From Planctomycetia bacterium (GTDB lineage: Bacteria; Planctomycetota; Planctomycetia; Pirellulales; Thermoguttaceae), in contig JAUNBR010000002.1 in the NCBI GenBank assembly GCA_030527015.1, positions 41,429 through 105,428 of the forward strand: a stretch of DNA of 64,000 bases, written 5' to 3'. Positions 43,553 to 53,551 of the stretch are shown piece after piece; the first letter of the stretch is position 1; each line of letters begins with the position of its first letter. Below the pieces are notes generated by a model. That model was not told the DNA's origin. It worked only from the letters and a program-made list of their open reading frames with translations, and did not search any database. Made by a program: the position numbers and the translations under genes.

Positions 43553-43690
43553 AAAGTGGAAACCGTGGAAGTATTTTTCACCTTAATATTTTTTGTATAA
43601 TCACAGAGGAAATATTTCGGTCGTCGCGGGTCAGGGGAAGATACGAAATACAAAATGCTGGAAAAGCAGAATTTTATCTGTACGTGAAAT

Positions 43691-43733
43691 AAAAAAAACA
43701 GCAAAACGAAAAAGAATTTCGAATTGCTGTTTT
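43691..43733 (-). terminator. Terminator of the acidic protein gene
   Basis: AAAACAGCAA (43695-43704) pairs with TTGCTGTTTT (43724-43733), with CGAAA / TTTCG inside. On the minus strand a run of T follows. It lies 18 bp after the stop codon. Confidence 0.85.
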
Positions 43734-43751
43734 CGTTATATGCGAAAATCA

Positions 43752-46133
43752 TTATCTCCGGCGTTTTTTTGTATTATTTTTAGAAGGTGTATTTCGGCCA
43801 GTCATATTTTTACTGACGATCAGATCCACGGTGTCTTTCCATGTGGGAATATACTGCTGTGGAATGGAAGAGGTAATGTCTTCCTCATCCTCATATTCCT
43901 CTTCGAATACATCTTCTTTAGACGGAAAATCTTCGTCCTGATATTCCTCATCTTCGTAATCTTCCTGCAGATTTTCATAATAATAAGCATCACGCGAGGT
44001 AAGAGGAACTTTCCCACGACGACTGCGTTTTGAGGAAGGCGGTGCAGGTGGTGTAAATTCCTCCTCAAAATGCTCTTCTTCCTCATCCCATTCAGAAGAG
44101 GAAACATCTAAAATATCATTATTATTAACAATTTTTTTATTTTTTCGGTGTTTACGAGAACGTTTTCCAGGTGACTCATTTTCATATGGAGAGTCCGAAA
44201 AATCTGATTCTTCAGAAACGTAATCTTCGGATGCCATTTTCCCTTTTTTGTGCTTTCGGGATCTGGAGGAGGTTTCATTCATTTCGGAATCATCTTTTAT
44301 AATAAATTTTTCAGAGAATTTTTCTGTCTGAAATGAACGTTTTGATTTTCCGTCACGACGAGAGGGAATTTCAGGTACATCCTCTTCATGGATCGGTATT
44401 TCTTCCCAAAAATCCTCTTCCTCCATTTCGTCATCAGCATAAGAGGAAACTGGATCGGCGTGAATATTTTTTCGATTACGCCTGGAGCGTCGTCGGCCGA
44501 GTGACGGAGCCCGAGTATCTTCTTTTTCAAAAATCTCTTCCTCTACAAAACCTGTACAAGCATCTTCTAATAATTCTTCATCAAAATTTGCATCAGGGAA
44601 TAATTCGCGCATTCTTTGCTGGCTGATTCGTATATCATAATCTGAAGGAGACGTGGGTTCTGTTAAATATAATTCCTTTACATTACGTTCAGAGCGTTCA
44701 GAATGCTTTCGTCGTTTTCGAGAACCAGTTTCAGATAACATTTTGTCGGCCACGACATCTCGGATAATATCTCCCACGACAGATCGGGCAGATTCCTTTT
44801 CTTTCTCGGAACGCCGATCTTTACCAGATTTTTGGCGTGAATTGGCTTCCGGAAAAACAGGTGGCTGTGTTTCTGATGTGCGAGAGTCCGTTTTTCGTGA
44901 TTCTGTTTTATCCTTTCTGCGTTTTTTGTCATTCCGTTCCGACTGAGATTTTTTAGAAGTTTCACCAGAAAGATCTGATTTTTGTAAAAATGAATAATCA
45001 TCTTCTTTTTCCGGAGAAAATTCTTTTTTCATGGATTTATGTGATTTAGAAGTTATGTCCTGCTTATTTGAACGGTTTTGCCGTGCAGAGCTGATTTCTT
45101 CGGTTTCATTTTTTTCGGAATATGAAAAATCGTTTCTGGTGGAAACAGAAATGTGGTCTGCTTCTCGTTTTACCTTACCCGTTTTTTCATCAGGGCGTTT
45201 TGCAGAGGTATCGGGACGATTCTGCTTTTTTTCTGGTGTACTAATAATTGTTTGTGTTTTTTTAGTAGCACTGACAGGAATTTTCTCAGATTGGCTGGTA
45301 CCGACTGGCCGAGCCGGAGGCGCAGGCGGCATTACGACTTCCACTCCTAAATCCAGTGCTAATTTCGCCCATGAATCCATCTCGGGAAGATCTTCCGCAG
45401 GTGTGGTTATATGATTCTCACACTCTTCAGAAATTTCACATTTTTCGGTACCGGCGATTTCTTCCATATTTCCGTTTTCTTCTTCCTCATTTTCAGGTGA
45501 AGAGGCTTCAAATTCTTCTAAAAGGCCTGCACCGAAACCCCCTTTCGGACGTTTAATCGGAGGAATTTTTCCAATAAAACGTAATGTATTTTCTGGAGGT
45601 ACTTTTCCCGAAAGATCAGTAGAAACATTAATATCATTCTGGATCTGTTCGTCGTTATTCGAATCATTTTCTTGAATTAATGTGTGTTGGGCGTAAACCA
45701 GCTGTTCTGCATATTCGGATGAATCTGTGTTTTGTGGGAGCTGTGATGAGTCGGTGGAAATACCATGAAGATGGACAAATTTTTCGAATTCTCGTGGAGG
45801 CTTTCCCCAGTCGAGAAGATCAAGAGAGGTTTCCTCCTGAACTACTTCTGATTTTAAGGAAGTCTCCTCCAATTTAGTGTCAGAGGTAACGTCCTGTGGT
45901 TTTTGAGAGAGAATCTCTGTTACAGGAACGACTGTTTCTGCAACAAAAATTTCTTCACTTTTTATTTCTGTTTCAAAAGAAATATTTTGATCCTGTGTGA
46001 AAACTGAATCTGTGTTTTTCTGTGAATCTTCGGGTATATTATCTGCTGGGGAAATATTATTTTCCTGGTTTTCAGATGTACCCAGTGATTCCACTAAAAA
46101 ATCCCAATAATTTTTTTTATCTTTTTTAGCCAT
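43752..46133 (-). CDS. Long, highly charged, probably disordered protein (793 aa)
   Basis: I do not recognise a catalytic domain. The protein is dominated by Glu, Asp, Ser, Lys and Arg. The N-terminus MAKKDKKNYWDFLVESLGTS is followed by acidic linkers, a Pro-rich patch (VVMPPAPPARP), a Lys/Arg/Ser-rich middle (about 285-500) and strongly acidic repeats alternating with RRSRR/KHRK blocks. The only ordered-looking part is the C-terminus: IPQQYIPTWKDTVDLIVSKN then TGRNTPSKNNTKKRRR. A similar PTWxxxxxxIVxxN tail with a basic end occurs, as I recall, in planctomycete hypothetical proteins; this needs a search. There is no signal peptide or membrane helix, so it is probably cytoplasmic, possibly nucleic-acid binding. 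The ribosome site is weak (AAGAAA). Confidence 0.72.
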   Translation of the reverse strand: MAKKDKKNYWDFLVESLGTSENQENNISPADNIPEDSQKNTDSVFTQDQNISFETEIKSEEIFVAETVVPVTEILSQKPQDVTSDTKLEETSLKSEVVQEETSLDLLDWGKPPREFEKFVHLHGISTDSSQLPQNTDSSEYAEQLVYAQHTLIQENDSNNDEQIQNDINVSTDLSGKVPPENTLRFIGKIPPIKRPKGGFGAGLLEEFEASSPENEEEENGNMEEIAGTEKCEISEECENHITTPAEDLPEMDSWAKLALDLGVEVVMPPAPPARPVGTSQSEKIPVSATKKTQTIISTPEKKQNRPDTSAKRPDEKTGKVKREADHISVSTRNDFSYSEKNETEEISSARQNRSNKQDITSKSHKSMKKEFSPEKEDDYSFLQKSDLSGETSKKSQSERNDKKRRKDKTESRKTDSRTSETQPPVFPEANSRQKSGKDRRSEKEKESARSVVGDIIRDVVADKMLSETGSRKRRKHSERSERNVKELYLTEPTSPSDYDIRISQQRMRELFPDANFDEELLEDACTGFVEEEIFEKEDTRAPSLGRRRSRRNRKNIHADPVSSYADDEMEEEDFWEEIPIHEEDVPEIPSRRDGKSKRSFQTEKFSEKFIIKDDSEMNETSSRSRKHKKGKMASEDYVSEESDFSDSPYENESPGKRSRKHRKNKKIVNNNDILDVSSSEWDEEEEHFEEEFTPPAPPSSKRSRRGKVPLTSRDAYYYENLQEDYEDEEYQDEDFPSKEDVFEEEYEDEEDITSSIPQQYIPTWKDTVDLIVSKNMTGRNTPSKNNTKKRRR

Positions 46134-46450
46134 TTATTTCTTATTTTCTTAAAATTAATTAAAAAACACCCATTTTATATAGTTTTTTATGATATTTATA
46201 CTCATGCACTTAAAAAAACGTTTTTCTTATACCACGGAGTGAAAGCAGTGATTTTTGTGATGTAAAACGGAATATATTAAAAGTGCTTTTATATTTTTGA
46301 TTTTTCTTTTGAAATTTCCGCATAATACGGAAAAGTTTAAACATGGAACAGTCTGTCTGTGCACCAGAAAAGCTGAATTATGGAGGTAACCGCTGAGGAG
46401 TCTGTCAGCAGATTGTACGGGAATTCGTCATGTGTAAATATAAAATTTAT

Positions 46451-46557
46451 TATGCCCGATGCACTATAAATTTCTGCGTTTCCGGCATTTTACTTCACTG
46501 AAAAAGCCTGCTTTAAAAACTGCACAAAACGGAAATTTAAAGTGGAAACAGCATAAA
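46451..46557 (+). repeat. Pal105 copy, near consensus
   Basis: TATGCCCGATGCACTATAAA to AAAGTGGAAACAGCATA, inner GGCATTTTACTTCACTG then AAAAAGCC. Confidence 0.92.
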
Positions 46558-46779
46558 TAATTAAAAATAATTATCATTTATATTTATACGCTTTACAAGA
46601 GGGGCTCCCGAAAAAATTAAGAGGAAAAAATAATTTAGCGGTGTATTTTTAAACTTTTTGTTTTGGTACGTATATTTTGAAGAATACCGCCAGGTCAGTT
46701 GGCAGGGTTTTACCTTAAATTAATAAAATATACATTATTTTATTTAAAATCATTTTTTGTATTTTTAAAATATGTACTG

Positions 46780-46887
46780 ATTTTCTTTGAAAATTCTGTT
46801 TTCTGTAGTTCTGAAGTATGCGCTTTCGGTGAAGCTAAAATGCTTGCCGGTCAGCGGACTGAGGAAGCAGAAAGTTATATCGAGTAA
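46780..46887 (-). repeat. Pal105 copy, strongly decayed, reverse
   Basis: AAAATTCTGTTTTCTGTAGT, GCTTTCGGTGAAGCTAAAAT then GC, and GAAGCAGAAAGTTATATCGA are recognisable in order; an extra GGTCAGCGGACTG is present. Confidence 0.6.
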
Positions 46888-46893
46888 AAGTAT

Positions 46894-46998
46894 TATATCC
46901 GATATATCATAAATTTCTGCGTCTCCGGCTTTTTGCTTCACGAAAAATGTTTGTTTTTAGAGCTGTACAAAACGGGAATTTAAAAGAGCGCCAGTATT
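46894..46998 (+). repeat. Pal105 copy
   Basis: TATATCCGATATATCATAAA to AAAAGAGCGCCAGTATT, inner GGCTTTTTGCTTCACG then AAAAATG. Confidence 0.85.
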
Positions 46999-47425
46999 TT
47001 TGATGAGTTCAATTTTTTGGGGAATTATGAAATTTTAGAAATTTTCGTTCATAGAACCGTGTTAAAACTGATTTTAAAGTGGAATAAAGAATATATAATC
47101 GAAAATTAAAATTAATATGCACAAAAATTAAATTTTTACAGTACATCAGAAATAAAAAATTTTTTTCAGATGAATGTGATTTTCTGAAATAAAGGGCGGA
47201 TAAATTCTCCCCCTCTGGGAACTCTATAAAAATGTAGTATAATTAGTATGTTCTGTACACCATAATTTTCATCTCAGAGCATAAACTTTTCGGAAGGATG
47301 CCATTTTAATTGTTCGTAAAACTGAAATTTTGTGGTGCAGCCGGTGTAAATGTTCATATTTAAAGTGTCGCCGGTATGAATATATAATTTTAGAATCCGG
47401 ATTAATATTTAAATTGGAATAAAAA

Positions 47426-49003
47426 ATGACACATTCCACCAATTATTCAGAAAAATTTCATCTGACGGCTGAAAAAATTTTGATTTTTGATTTTGGTTCT
47501 CAGTATGCACAGCTGATCGCGCGCCGTGTACGAGAGCAGAATGTGTACTGTGAAATCGTGCGGCATGATCTTTCTGCGCGACGTGTTCAGGAAATGGCAC
47601 CGAAAGGAATCATTCTTTCGGGAGGGCCATTTAGTGTGTATGATGAAAATGCGCCGCACTGTGATCCAGGGATTTTTGAATTGGGGATACCGATTCTTGG
47701 TATATGTTATGGAATTCATCAGATGACACATCATCTTGGTGGAGATGTGATGAAGGCGGAAACCCGGGAGTATGGTCATGCGGAGATGGAAATTATTGGG
47801 GAAGATGTTATTTTTGAGCGAGTGAATCGGGAAACCCGGGTATGGATGAGTCATGGAGATCAGATCGGGAAATTACCGACAGATTTTATTGTTTTGGCCA
47901 GGACCGAGACATGCCCCGCGGCGGCGATTCGGCATAAAGAGAGGCCAATTTTTGGCGTTCAGTTTCATCCTGAAGTTACACATTCATTACAGGGTACGGA
48001 GATTCTGAAGAATTTTTTATTAAAAATCTGTAGATGTACTGGTGCATGGAAGCTGGAAGATTTTGCACGGGTCATGCAAGAGAATATTCGTCAGAAGGTG
48101 GGTAATGATCGGGTTATTTGTGGGCTTTCAGGAGGAGTGGATTCTTCTGTTGTGGCGGCACTTTTATCTGGGGTGCTGGGGCAGAACCTTTCGTGTATTC
48201 TTGTAGATAATGGTTTTTTGCGAAAAAATGAGGCGCAGAGTGTCATCCGTGAGTTTACGGAGCATTTTAAAATGGATCTGCATGTAATTCATGCCAAGGA
48301 TCGTTTTTTGAAAAATCTTGAGGGAGTGACAGAACCTCAGCAAAAACGAAAGATCGTGGGACATACATTTATTGAATGTTTTTCTGAAGCGGCAAAATCT
48401 ATTAAGGGCGCGAAATTTCTGGCTCAGGGTACCCTGTATCCGGATGTGATCGAAAGTGGTGGTTCCCCGGATGGTCCGGCGGCGACGATTAAACTGCATC
48501 ATAATGTCGGAGGGCTTCCAGAAGATATGTCTTTTGAATTAATAGAACCTCTGCGTGATTTATTTAAGGATGAAGTACGTCGTCTGGGAAAGCAGTTAGG
48601 TCTGTCAGATGAAATTGTGTGGCGGCATCCATTTCCTGGTCCTGGTCTGTCTGTTCGGTGTCTGGGTGAGGTTACAGAGGAGAAACTTACGGTACTTAAA
48701 GAAGCGGATGCGATCGTGCTGGAAGAGCTCCGAGCGGCGGATCTTTACAGTAAAACGTCCCAGACTTTTGCGGTGCTGCTGCCTGTGCAGAGTGTCGGTG
48801 TGATGGGAGATGCTCGTACATATGAAAATGCACTGGTGATTCGTTCTGTAAATACAGAGGATTTTATGACGGCGGACTGGAGTCGGCTGCCGTATGACGT
48901 TTTGGCGCGAATGTCGACACGAATTATAAATGAAGTAAAAGGGATTAACCGAGTGGTGTATGATATTAGTAGTAAGCCTCCGGCGACGATTGAGTGGGAG
49001 TAA
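47426..49003 (+). CDS. guaA: GMP synthase (glutamine-hydrolysing)
   Basis: It aminates XMP to GMP using glutamine and ATP, the last step of guanine nucleotide synthesis. The 525 residues hold three domains. The class I amidotransferase domain has [11 protein letters not shown], Cys94 in GICYGIHQ and [11 protein letters not shown]. The ATP pyrophosphatase domain has [12 protein letters not shown] (about 232-243) and [12 protein letters not shown]. The dimerisation domain has [25 protein letters not shown], and the C-terminus IEWE. The ribosome site is weak (TTGGAA, eight bases upstream). It is monocistronic within a Pal105-rich neighbourhood. Confidence 0.97.
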   Translation: MTHSTNYSEKFHLTAEKILIFDFGSQYAQLIARRVREQNVYCEIVRHDLSARRVQEMAPKGIILSGGPFSVYDENAPHCDPGIFELGIPILGICYGIHQMTHHLGGDVMKAETREYGHAEMEIIGEDVIFERVNRETRVWMSHGDQIGKLPTDFIVLARTETCPAAAIRHKERPIFGVQFHPEVTHSLQGTEILKNFLLKICRCTGAWKLEDFARVMQENIRQKVGNDRVICGLSGGVDSSVVAALLSGVLGQNLSCILVDNGFLRKNEAQSVIREFTEHFKMDLHVIHAKDRFLKNLEGVTEPQQKRKIVGHTFIECFSEAAKSIKGAKFLAQGTLYPDVIESGGSPDGPAATIKLHHNVGGLPEDMSFELIEPLRDLFKDEVRRLGKQLGLSDEIVWRHPFPGPGLSVRCLGEVTEEKLTVLKEADAIVLEELRAADLYSKTSQTFAVLLPVQSVGVMGDARTYENALVIRSVNTEDFMTADWSRLPYDVLARMSTRIINEVKGINRVVYDISSKPPATIEWE

Positions 49004-49049
49004 ATTTTTCGGTCATGAAGTTTCCGAGTCACGAAGAGAATCCTGTTTT

Positions 49050-49077
49050 ATCGTAATTTTATAGTGTATCGGGTATA
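49050..49077 (-). repeat. Pal105 end fragment, reverse
   Basis: ATCGTAATTTTATAGTGTAT then CGGGTATA: the left-type end only. Confidence 0.7.
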
Positions 49078-49079
49078 AA

Positions 49080-49167
49080 TTCCTGTTTTTTTTGCGGCGA
49101 CGAAAGTGTGCATTTCATACATCACAAAATGCCGGAGAAGTAAAATTTATAGTGTGTTGAGAATGTA
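49080..49167 (-). repeat. Pal105 copy, variant with GTGATGTATG centre, reverse
   Basis: CCTGTTTTTTTTGCGGC, the centre GCATTTCATACATCACAAAA then TGCC, and AATTTATAGTGTGTTGAGAA. The centre is the reverse complement of the CGTGATGTATGAAATG variant. Confidence 0.75.
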
Positions 49168-49368
49168 AAATTTCTAAATTTTCTTAACAGTTACTTTATA
49201 ATAAATTGTAATGGCGGGTTTATTTCGGGCATATATGCGGCGTTTATTTTTGTTTCATGTGGTGTGATAAACCTGCATTATAAACCTGGTTATATATGAG
49301 GCCCTATTTATTTTCGGAATTTTATGATGTATGAAATGTCACCTGGAGTACTGTGTAAAAAGAAAATT

Positions 49369-49466
49369 TATACCTGATACACCAAATTTTCCGATTTCCC
49401 GGTTTTTGCTTCGCTGAATATGTCTGCTTACAGAGTCACACGAAAAGGAAAGGGGAACCCGGTATA
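49369..49466 (+). repeat. Pal105 copy, diverged
   Basis: TATACCTGATACACCAAATT to AAGGGGAACCCGGTATA, with inner TTTTTGCTTCGCTGAATATG. Confidence 0.82.
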
Positions 49467-49528
49467 AAGAAGAAACATAAGTGAAAATGGAAATAAAATC
49501 GCACTTTATTTAAACGTGGGAGTTCAGT

Positions 49529-49813
49529 ATGTCGGAGAATAGTGGGGAAAGATTTTTTGAAGAATCCTTTTCTGAGCTGGAGAAAATCGTTCATCATCTT
49601 GAGGAAGGAAATGTATCTTTGGAGGATTCTCTTAAACTTTATGAAAATGGAGTGCGGCTTTTGAGAGAGTGTCATGAATTATTGGAAGGAGCGCGGAGAA
49701 AAATAGAGATTCTTACGCAGGTGGACGAAAATGGTGTGCCGGTGATTCAGGTGGTGGATGATATGGATCTGTCTTTGGAAGAAAAGGCCAAAACACGAGG
49801 ACGCAGAAAATGA
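49529..49813 (+). CDS. xseB: Exodeoxyribonuclease VII small subunit
   Basis: XseB is the small subunit of exonuclease VII, which degrades single-stranded DNA. The 94 residues have the family's helical hairpin: FFEESFSELEKIVHHLEEGN, then LEDSLKLYENGVRLLRECHE and LLEGARRKIEIL. The C-terminal 30 residues are a charged tail ending KTRGRRK. GGGAG seven bases before the ATG supports the start. Its stop overlaps the start of the next gene (ATGA), a coupling with isoprenoid genes seen in many bacteria. The large subunit gene xseA is not in the window. Confidence 0.93.
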   Translation: MSENSGERFFEESFSELEKIVHHLEEGNVSLEDSLKLYENGVRLLRECHELLEGARRKIEILTQVDENGVPVIQVVDDMDLSLEEKAKTRGRRK

Positions 49814-50943
49814 CGGAAGAGCAGAGAGTTACGGAACAAAAATGGAATGAATTATTTGAGGCATGTAATAGTCTACAGATATTTAAGCAGTGGATGAAGC
49901 TGATTCCCCCGGTGGTGGATAAAGCGTTAAAGGAGTACTGTGAACTGACCAGAAATGTTCCGGAGCGTTTAAGAGGGGCCATGGAGTATAGTTTGCTGGC
50001 ACCGGGAAAGCGTTTTCGTCCCATGTTAACTTTTCTGGCGGCGATGATCTGTAATCAGAAATATACACAGAAAGAAATGTTTCATCGGGTGACACCGGCA
50101 GCTTGTGCTGTGGAGATTATCCATGCATATTCTCTGATTCATGATGATTTACCGGCCATGGATGATGATGAGTTAAGGCGTGGACGTCCGACATGTCATA
50201 TTCAGTATGATGAGGCCACGGCGATTTTGGCGGCAGATGCTCTTCAGAGTCTGGCTTTTGAAGTGCTTTCACGAGTACCAGATGTGAGTAAAGTGGGGTA
50301 TTTTGTTCGTTTCCTGGCGATCGCTGCCGGACAGGCGGGAATGGTGGGCGGTCAGATGGATGACATTTTTCCGGATAAAGATGAGGTTTACCGAGTATGT
50401 CTGTTAAAGATGTTTTGTGGTGGTAATTATGAGCTTTTTTGTAAGGTGTTTTCCATGGAAGAGACGGATACGGCCTCTGCGGTGGAGTATATTTGTCGCC
50501 TGCGGACGCAGCAGGAACGTGGAAACACCGCATCACCGAGAACAGAGCTGGAAAAGAAGATCTTGTATTTAGAATCCATGCAGAATCGAAAAACGGGAGC
50601 GCTGATCAGCGTATCTTTATTATTAGGTGCTTTAGCGGTGGACGCCACGGCGGAACAGGCCATGCGTCTGGTGCGTTTTGGACAGCATCTTGGTCTGGCG
50701 TTTCAGGTGACAGATGATATGCTGGATGTGAGTGGAACAGTGGAAGAAATGGGAAAAAATGTCCAAAAAGATAAAGACGCGGGAAAACTTACTTGGCCGG
50801 GGCTTCTGGGAATGGAACGGTGCCGAGTTTTGGTGGAAGAGATAACACAAAATGCGAAAGAAGAGGTTTCTTCTTCGTGTTTTTTAGGAAGAGAACGAGT
50901 TTTAGAAAGCTTACTGGAATATTTAAAAACACGGCGGAGTTAG
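49810..50943 (+). CDS. ispA: Polyprenyl diphosphate synthase (farnesyl/geranylgeranyl type)
   Basis: It condenses IPP with allylic diphosphates to short-chain prenyl diphosphates. The 377 residues carry the first Asp-rich motif in LIHDDLPAMDDDELRRGRPT (about 117-136) and the second in FQVTDDMLDVSG. Other conserved parts are PGKRFRPML, KTGALISVS and GKNVQKDKDAGKLTWPGLLG. It is about 75 residues longer than E. coli IspA, mainly from a long loop around residues 190-260 and an N-terminal extension of about 30. Product length cannot be fixed by eye. It overlaps xseB by four bases and is followed after 325 bp (with Pal105) by dxs, giving the usual xseB-ispA-dxs order. Confidence 0.93.
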   Translation: MTEEQRVTEQKWNELFEACNSLQIFKQWMKLIPPVVDKALKEYCELTRNVPERLRGAMEYSLLAPGKRFRPMLTFLAAMICNQKYTQKEMFHRVTPAACAVEIIHAYSLIHDDLPAMDDDELRRGRPTCHIQYDEATAILAADALQSLAFEVLSRVPDVSKVGYFVRFLAIAAGQAGMVGGQMDDIFPDKDEVYRVCLLKMFCGGNYELFCKVFSMEETDTASAVEYICRLRTQQERGNTASPRTELEKKILYLESMQNRKTGALISVSLLLGALAVDATAEQAMRLVRFGQHLGLAFQVTDDMLDVSGTVEEMGKNVQKDKDAGKLTWPGLLGMERCRVLVEEITQNAKEEVSSSCFLGRERVLESLLEYLKTRRS

Positions 50944-50990
50944 GTGGTGTTTTTATGACCGGATTTATGTGTTTTATACCTGATGTATTA

Positions 50991-51095
50991 TATACCCGAT
51001 ACACTATAAAATTCCGCTTCACCGGCATTTAGCTTCGCTGAAAATGCCTGCTTTCAGAACCGCACAAAACTGAAATTTAAAGTGGAACCAGTATA
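50991..51095 (+). repeat. Pal105 copy, near consensus
   Basis: TATACCCGATACACTATAAA to AAGTGGAACCAGTATA, inner GGCATTTAGCTTCGCTG then AAAATGCC. It is almost identical to the copy at 33449. Confidence 0.95.
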
Positions 51096-51118
51096 ATTTT
51101 ATTTCTTCTTTCCAGCGG

Positions 51119-51203
51119 TATTTTACTTTCCTGTCAGTACGGGCAGGATAAATGCTTGTTTTTAGAGCAGCGCAAAATGGAAATTTAGGATGAAATCAGA
51201 TTA
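51119..51203 (+). repeat. Pal105 copy, decayed, with GC-rich insert
   Basis: TATTTTACTTTCCTGTCAGT, then AAATGCTTGTTTTTAGAGC and AATGGAAATTTAGGATGAAA: centre and right half only. Confidence 0.6.
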
Positions 51204-51268
51204 TGTCTATTTATTTTTTGTATACTGTGTTAAAAGAAAAATCGAGAATATTTGACTGATAAAAAGAT

Positions 51269-53551
51269 ATGCCTGTAACTCCTATTCTCCCTACGATCCA
51301 TTCTCCAGATGACCTTCGGAAATTATCGCTTTTAGAGTTAAAGCAGGTCGCGGTGGAGATTCGTGAAGCAATTTGCGCGGTGGTGGAGCGGCGGTCTGCT
51401 CATTTTGCGTCGAATCTGGGAGTGGTGGAACTTACTCTTGCGCTGCACACGACTTTTGATTTTACGTATGACCGGCTGGTGTGGGATGTGGGGCATCAGT
51501 GTTATCCGCATAAGCTGATAACAGGCCGTTATAATGCATTTTCAGGTATTCGGACGCAGGGCGGATTAATGGGGTATCCGAATCCTGCGGAAAGTGAATA
51601 TGATTTATTCATGACGGGGCACGCAGGGTGCAGTATTTCCACGGCGGTGGGACTAAAATGTGGGGATGATCTTTTATATGCACTGCAAGAAGAAAAATTT
51701 CAAAAAAATAAAGAGAACTCTCAAAAAGTGAAAGAGGCGGGAGTTTCGCCTGAAGATGATGATTCTGTGAATACTGCTGCTGTTTCTGTTCGGCAGGATA
51801 AACGTCATGCGGTGGCGGTGATTGGGGACGGATCTTTTGCGAATGGTGTGGTTTTTGAAGGCCTGAATCATCTGGGAGGGATACAAAAAAATGTGACGAT
51901 CGTCCTGAACGATAATAAAATGTCGATTTGTCCGCGTGTGGGAGGAATGGGAAAGTATTTAGATTCTTTGAGAATGCATCCTATTTATTCTGAGCTAAAA
52001 GAAGGAATGAAGGCGGGACTTTACTCGATTCCTGTCGTGGGGAAGCCGTTAAAAAACGTGTTACATTATGTGAAAGATGCCGTGAAGGCAGGCATTTTAG
52101 GGGGGATGTTTTTTGATGAGCTGGGAATTCATTATCTTGGCCCGGTGAACGGTCATGATATTCAGGAAATTCAAAAATTTCTCATGCTGGCCAGACAGTG
52201 TGAGGAGCCAGTTTTATTGCATGTCCTTACACGAAAAGGGAGTGGTTATCTGCCTGCGGAGGAGGATCCGACAAAATATCATGCGCCGCCTCCGTTAAAG
52301 CATCCTAAAAGGATTCCCATGGGAGTAAAGCAGACTCCGCTGGAAATTTCAGCAAAAATTGAAGAAGATCCTTCCTCAGATGAAAATTATTCGGGCGAAA
52401 CACGTTCTGAAAAAACTGGCTCTCAGGCAGAACTGAGAGAAAAATTGTGTAGAGAGCGTTTATCGATAAAGGTTCTGGAGGATTCATATACGCAGGTGGC
52501 CAGCCGTACGGTGCTGGAGTTAATGCGGAAGCATCCGGAAGTGGTGGTTATTACGGCGGCCATGTGCCAGGGAAATAAACTGGAGCTGGTGCGAGATGAA
52601 TTTCCGGAGCGTTTTTATGATGTGGGAATCTGTGAATCTCATGCAGTAACTCTTGCGGCGGGAATGGCGAAAGCCGGGATTCGGCCGATCGTGGATATTT
52701 ATAGCACGTTTATGCAGCGGGCATATGATCATCTGTTTCAGGAAGTGTCGCTACAAAATTTGCCGGTTATTTTATTAATGGATCGTGCTGGACTGGTGGG
52801 GCCAGATGGCCCGACACATCACGGAACGTATGATTTAGCGTATATGCGTCCCTTCCCGAATATTATTACGGCGGTACCTGCGGATGCGTATGATTTACGG
52901 GAAATGCTGTTTTTGGCTGTGGAAAAGACGCGTGCCCCTTTCTCGATTCGGTATCCTAAAACTTGGGCGGTGGAAATTTGTCCGGAAGAACACTTTCAGC
53001 AGAGGATTCCTGTGATGGTGGGAGGTGCGGAGATATTTTTGAAAGGAAGAAAAGGCGCTGGGCTTCTGCTGGCGGCGGGAACTCAAATTATGGAGTGTTT
53101 ACGTGCGGTGACTTTTTTATCAGAAAATTCAGAAATTTCTCTTAATTTAAATGAGGCGTTTTGGCATAATGAGAAATCATATGGTGTCTCGGAGGGAGGG
53201 AGATCCGTCTCAGAGATAACGGTCGTGAACGCGCGTTTTGTAAAACCTCTGGATACGAATACGATTTTACCTCTGGTGGAGGAAGCTGCGTGGATGGTGA
53301 CGGTGGAAGAAGGCGTGCGTGATGGGGGTTTTGGAAGCGCAGTTCTTGAAGCGATTACGGATGCGGGGATCAGAGTACCGCCAGTAAGGCGGCTGGGAAT
53401 CCAGGGATTTATTCAGCACGCCACGAGAGAGCAGCAGCTGGCGGAGGCAGGTCTGGATATGGAGAATATTATACAGACGATTAGAGAAATGCGGAATCTG
53501 TATCCAGCCTCAGGTTTTGGGGAGATTTCAGAAAATGGACGTGGAGAATGA
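51269..53551 (+). CDS. dxs: 1-deoxy-D-xylulose-5-phosphate synthase
   Basis: It makes DXP from pyruvate and glyceraldehyde 3-phosphate with thiamine diphosphate, the entry step of the MEP pathway. Key parts: LVWDVGHQCYPHKLITGR, TGHAGCSISTAVGLK, the ThDP/Mg motif VIGDGSFANG ... LNDNKMSI, YLGPVNGHD, KGSGYLPAEEDPTKYHAP, the transketolase pyrimidine domain LVGPDGPTHHGTYDL, and VVNARFVKPLDTN. At 760 residues it is more than 100 longer than usual, from three Glu/Lys-rich inserts (around 140-170, 355-400 and 620-650). GDGSFANG replaces the usual GDGALTGG-like text but keeps the metal Asp. The ribosome site is weak. It overlaps nadK by four bases. Confidence 0.95.
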   Translation: MPVTPILPTIHSPDDLRKLSLLELKQVAVEIREAICAVVERRSAHFASNLGVVELTLALHTTFDFTYDRLVWDVGHQCYPHKLITGRYNAFSGIRTQGGLMGYPNPAESEYDLFMTGHAGCSISTAVGLKCGDDLLYALQEEKFQKNKENSQKVKEAGVSPEDDDSVNTAAVSVRQDKRHAVAVIGDGSFANGVVFEGLNHLGGIQKNVTIVLNDNKMSICPRVGGMGKYLDSLRMHPIYSELKEGMKAGLYSIPVVGKPLKNVLHYVKDAVKAGILGGMFFDELGIHYLGPVNGHDIQEIQKFLMLARQCEEPVLLHVLTRKGSGYLPAEEDPTKYHAPPPLKHPKRIPMGVKQTPLEISAKIEEDPSSDENYSGETRSEKTGSQAELREKLCRERLSIKVLEDSYTQVASRTVLELMRKHPEVVVITAAMCQGNKLELVRDEFPERFYDVGICESHAVTLAAGMAKAGIRPIVDIYSTFMQRAYDHLFQEVSLQNLPVILLMDRAGLVGPDGPTHHGTYDLAYMRPFPNIITAVPADAYDLREMLFLAVEKTRAPFSIRYPKTWAVEICPEEHFQQRIPVMVGGAEIFLKGRKGAGLLLAAGTQIMECLRAVTFLSENSEISLNLNEAFWHNEKSYGVSEGGRSVSEITVVNARFVKPLDTNTILPLVEEAAWMVTVEEGVRDGGFGSAVLEAITDAGIRVPPVRRLGIQGFIQHATREQQLAEAGLDMENIIQTIREMRNLYPASGFGEISENGRGE

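Larger units (their letters stand above)
43056..43690. other. Gene-free stretch upstream of ruvB
   Basis: Two long Pal105 variants (43182-43302, 43429-43552) and a fragment at about 43080-43150 that resembles the tandem-array unit end (ATATTCTGGTTTTATAATGA). No gene recognised. Confidence 0.65.
46134..47425. other. Gene-free stretch upstream of guaA
   Basis: About 1.3 kb of A/T-rich DNA with Pal105 copies at 46451-46557 and 46894-46998, decayed copies at about 46780-46887 and 47246-47350, and a TATAAT at 47237-47242 without a clear -35. I looked for a purine riboswitch before guaA and saw none. Confidence 0.6.
49004..49528. other. Gene-free stretch guaA-xseB
   Basis: Contains Pal105 pieces at 49050-49077, 49080-49167 and 49369-49466, and an isolated GATGTATGAAATG near 49326. 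No gene recognised. Confidence 0.65.
50944..51268. other. Gene-free stretch ispA-dxs
   Basis: A consensus Pal105 copy (50991-51095), a left-end fragment at about 50975, and a decayed copy at 51119-51203 with a CCTGTCAGTACGGGCAGG insert. Confidence 0.7.

Noticed and set aside
46699..46887. Plus-strand frame of 62 codons before guaA
   Set aside because: It reads through a decayed Pal105 copy and lacks a ribosome site.
47100..47425. Possible purine riboswitch upstream of guaA
   Set aside because: I could not find the conserved three-way junction or loop sequences; only A/T-rich DNA and a decayed element are present.
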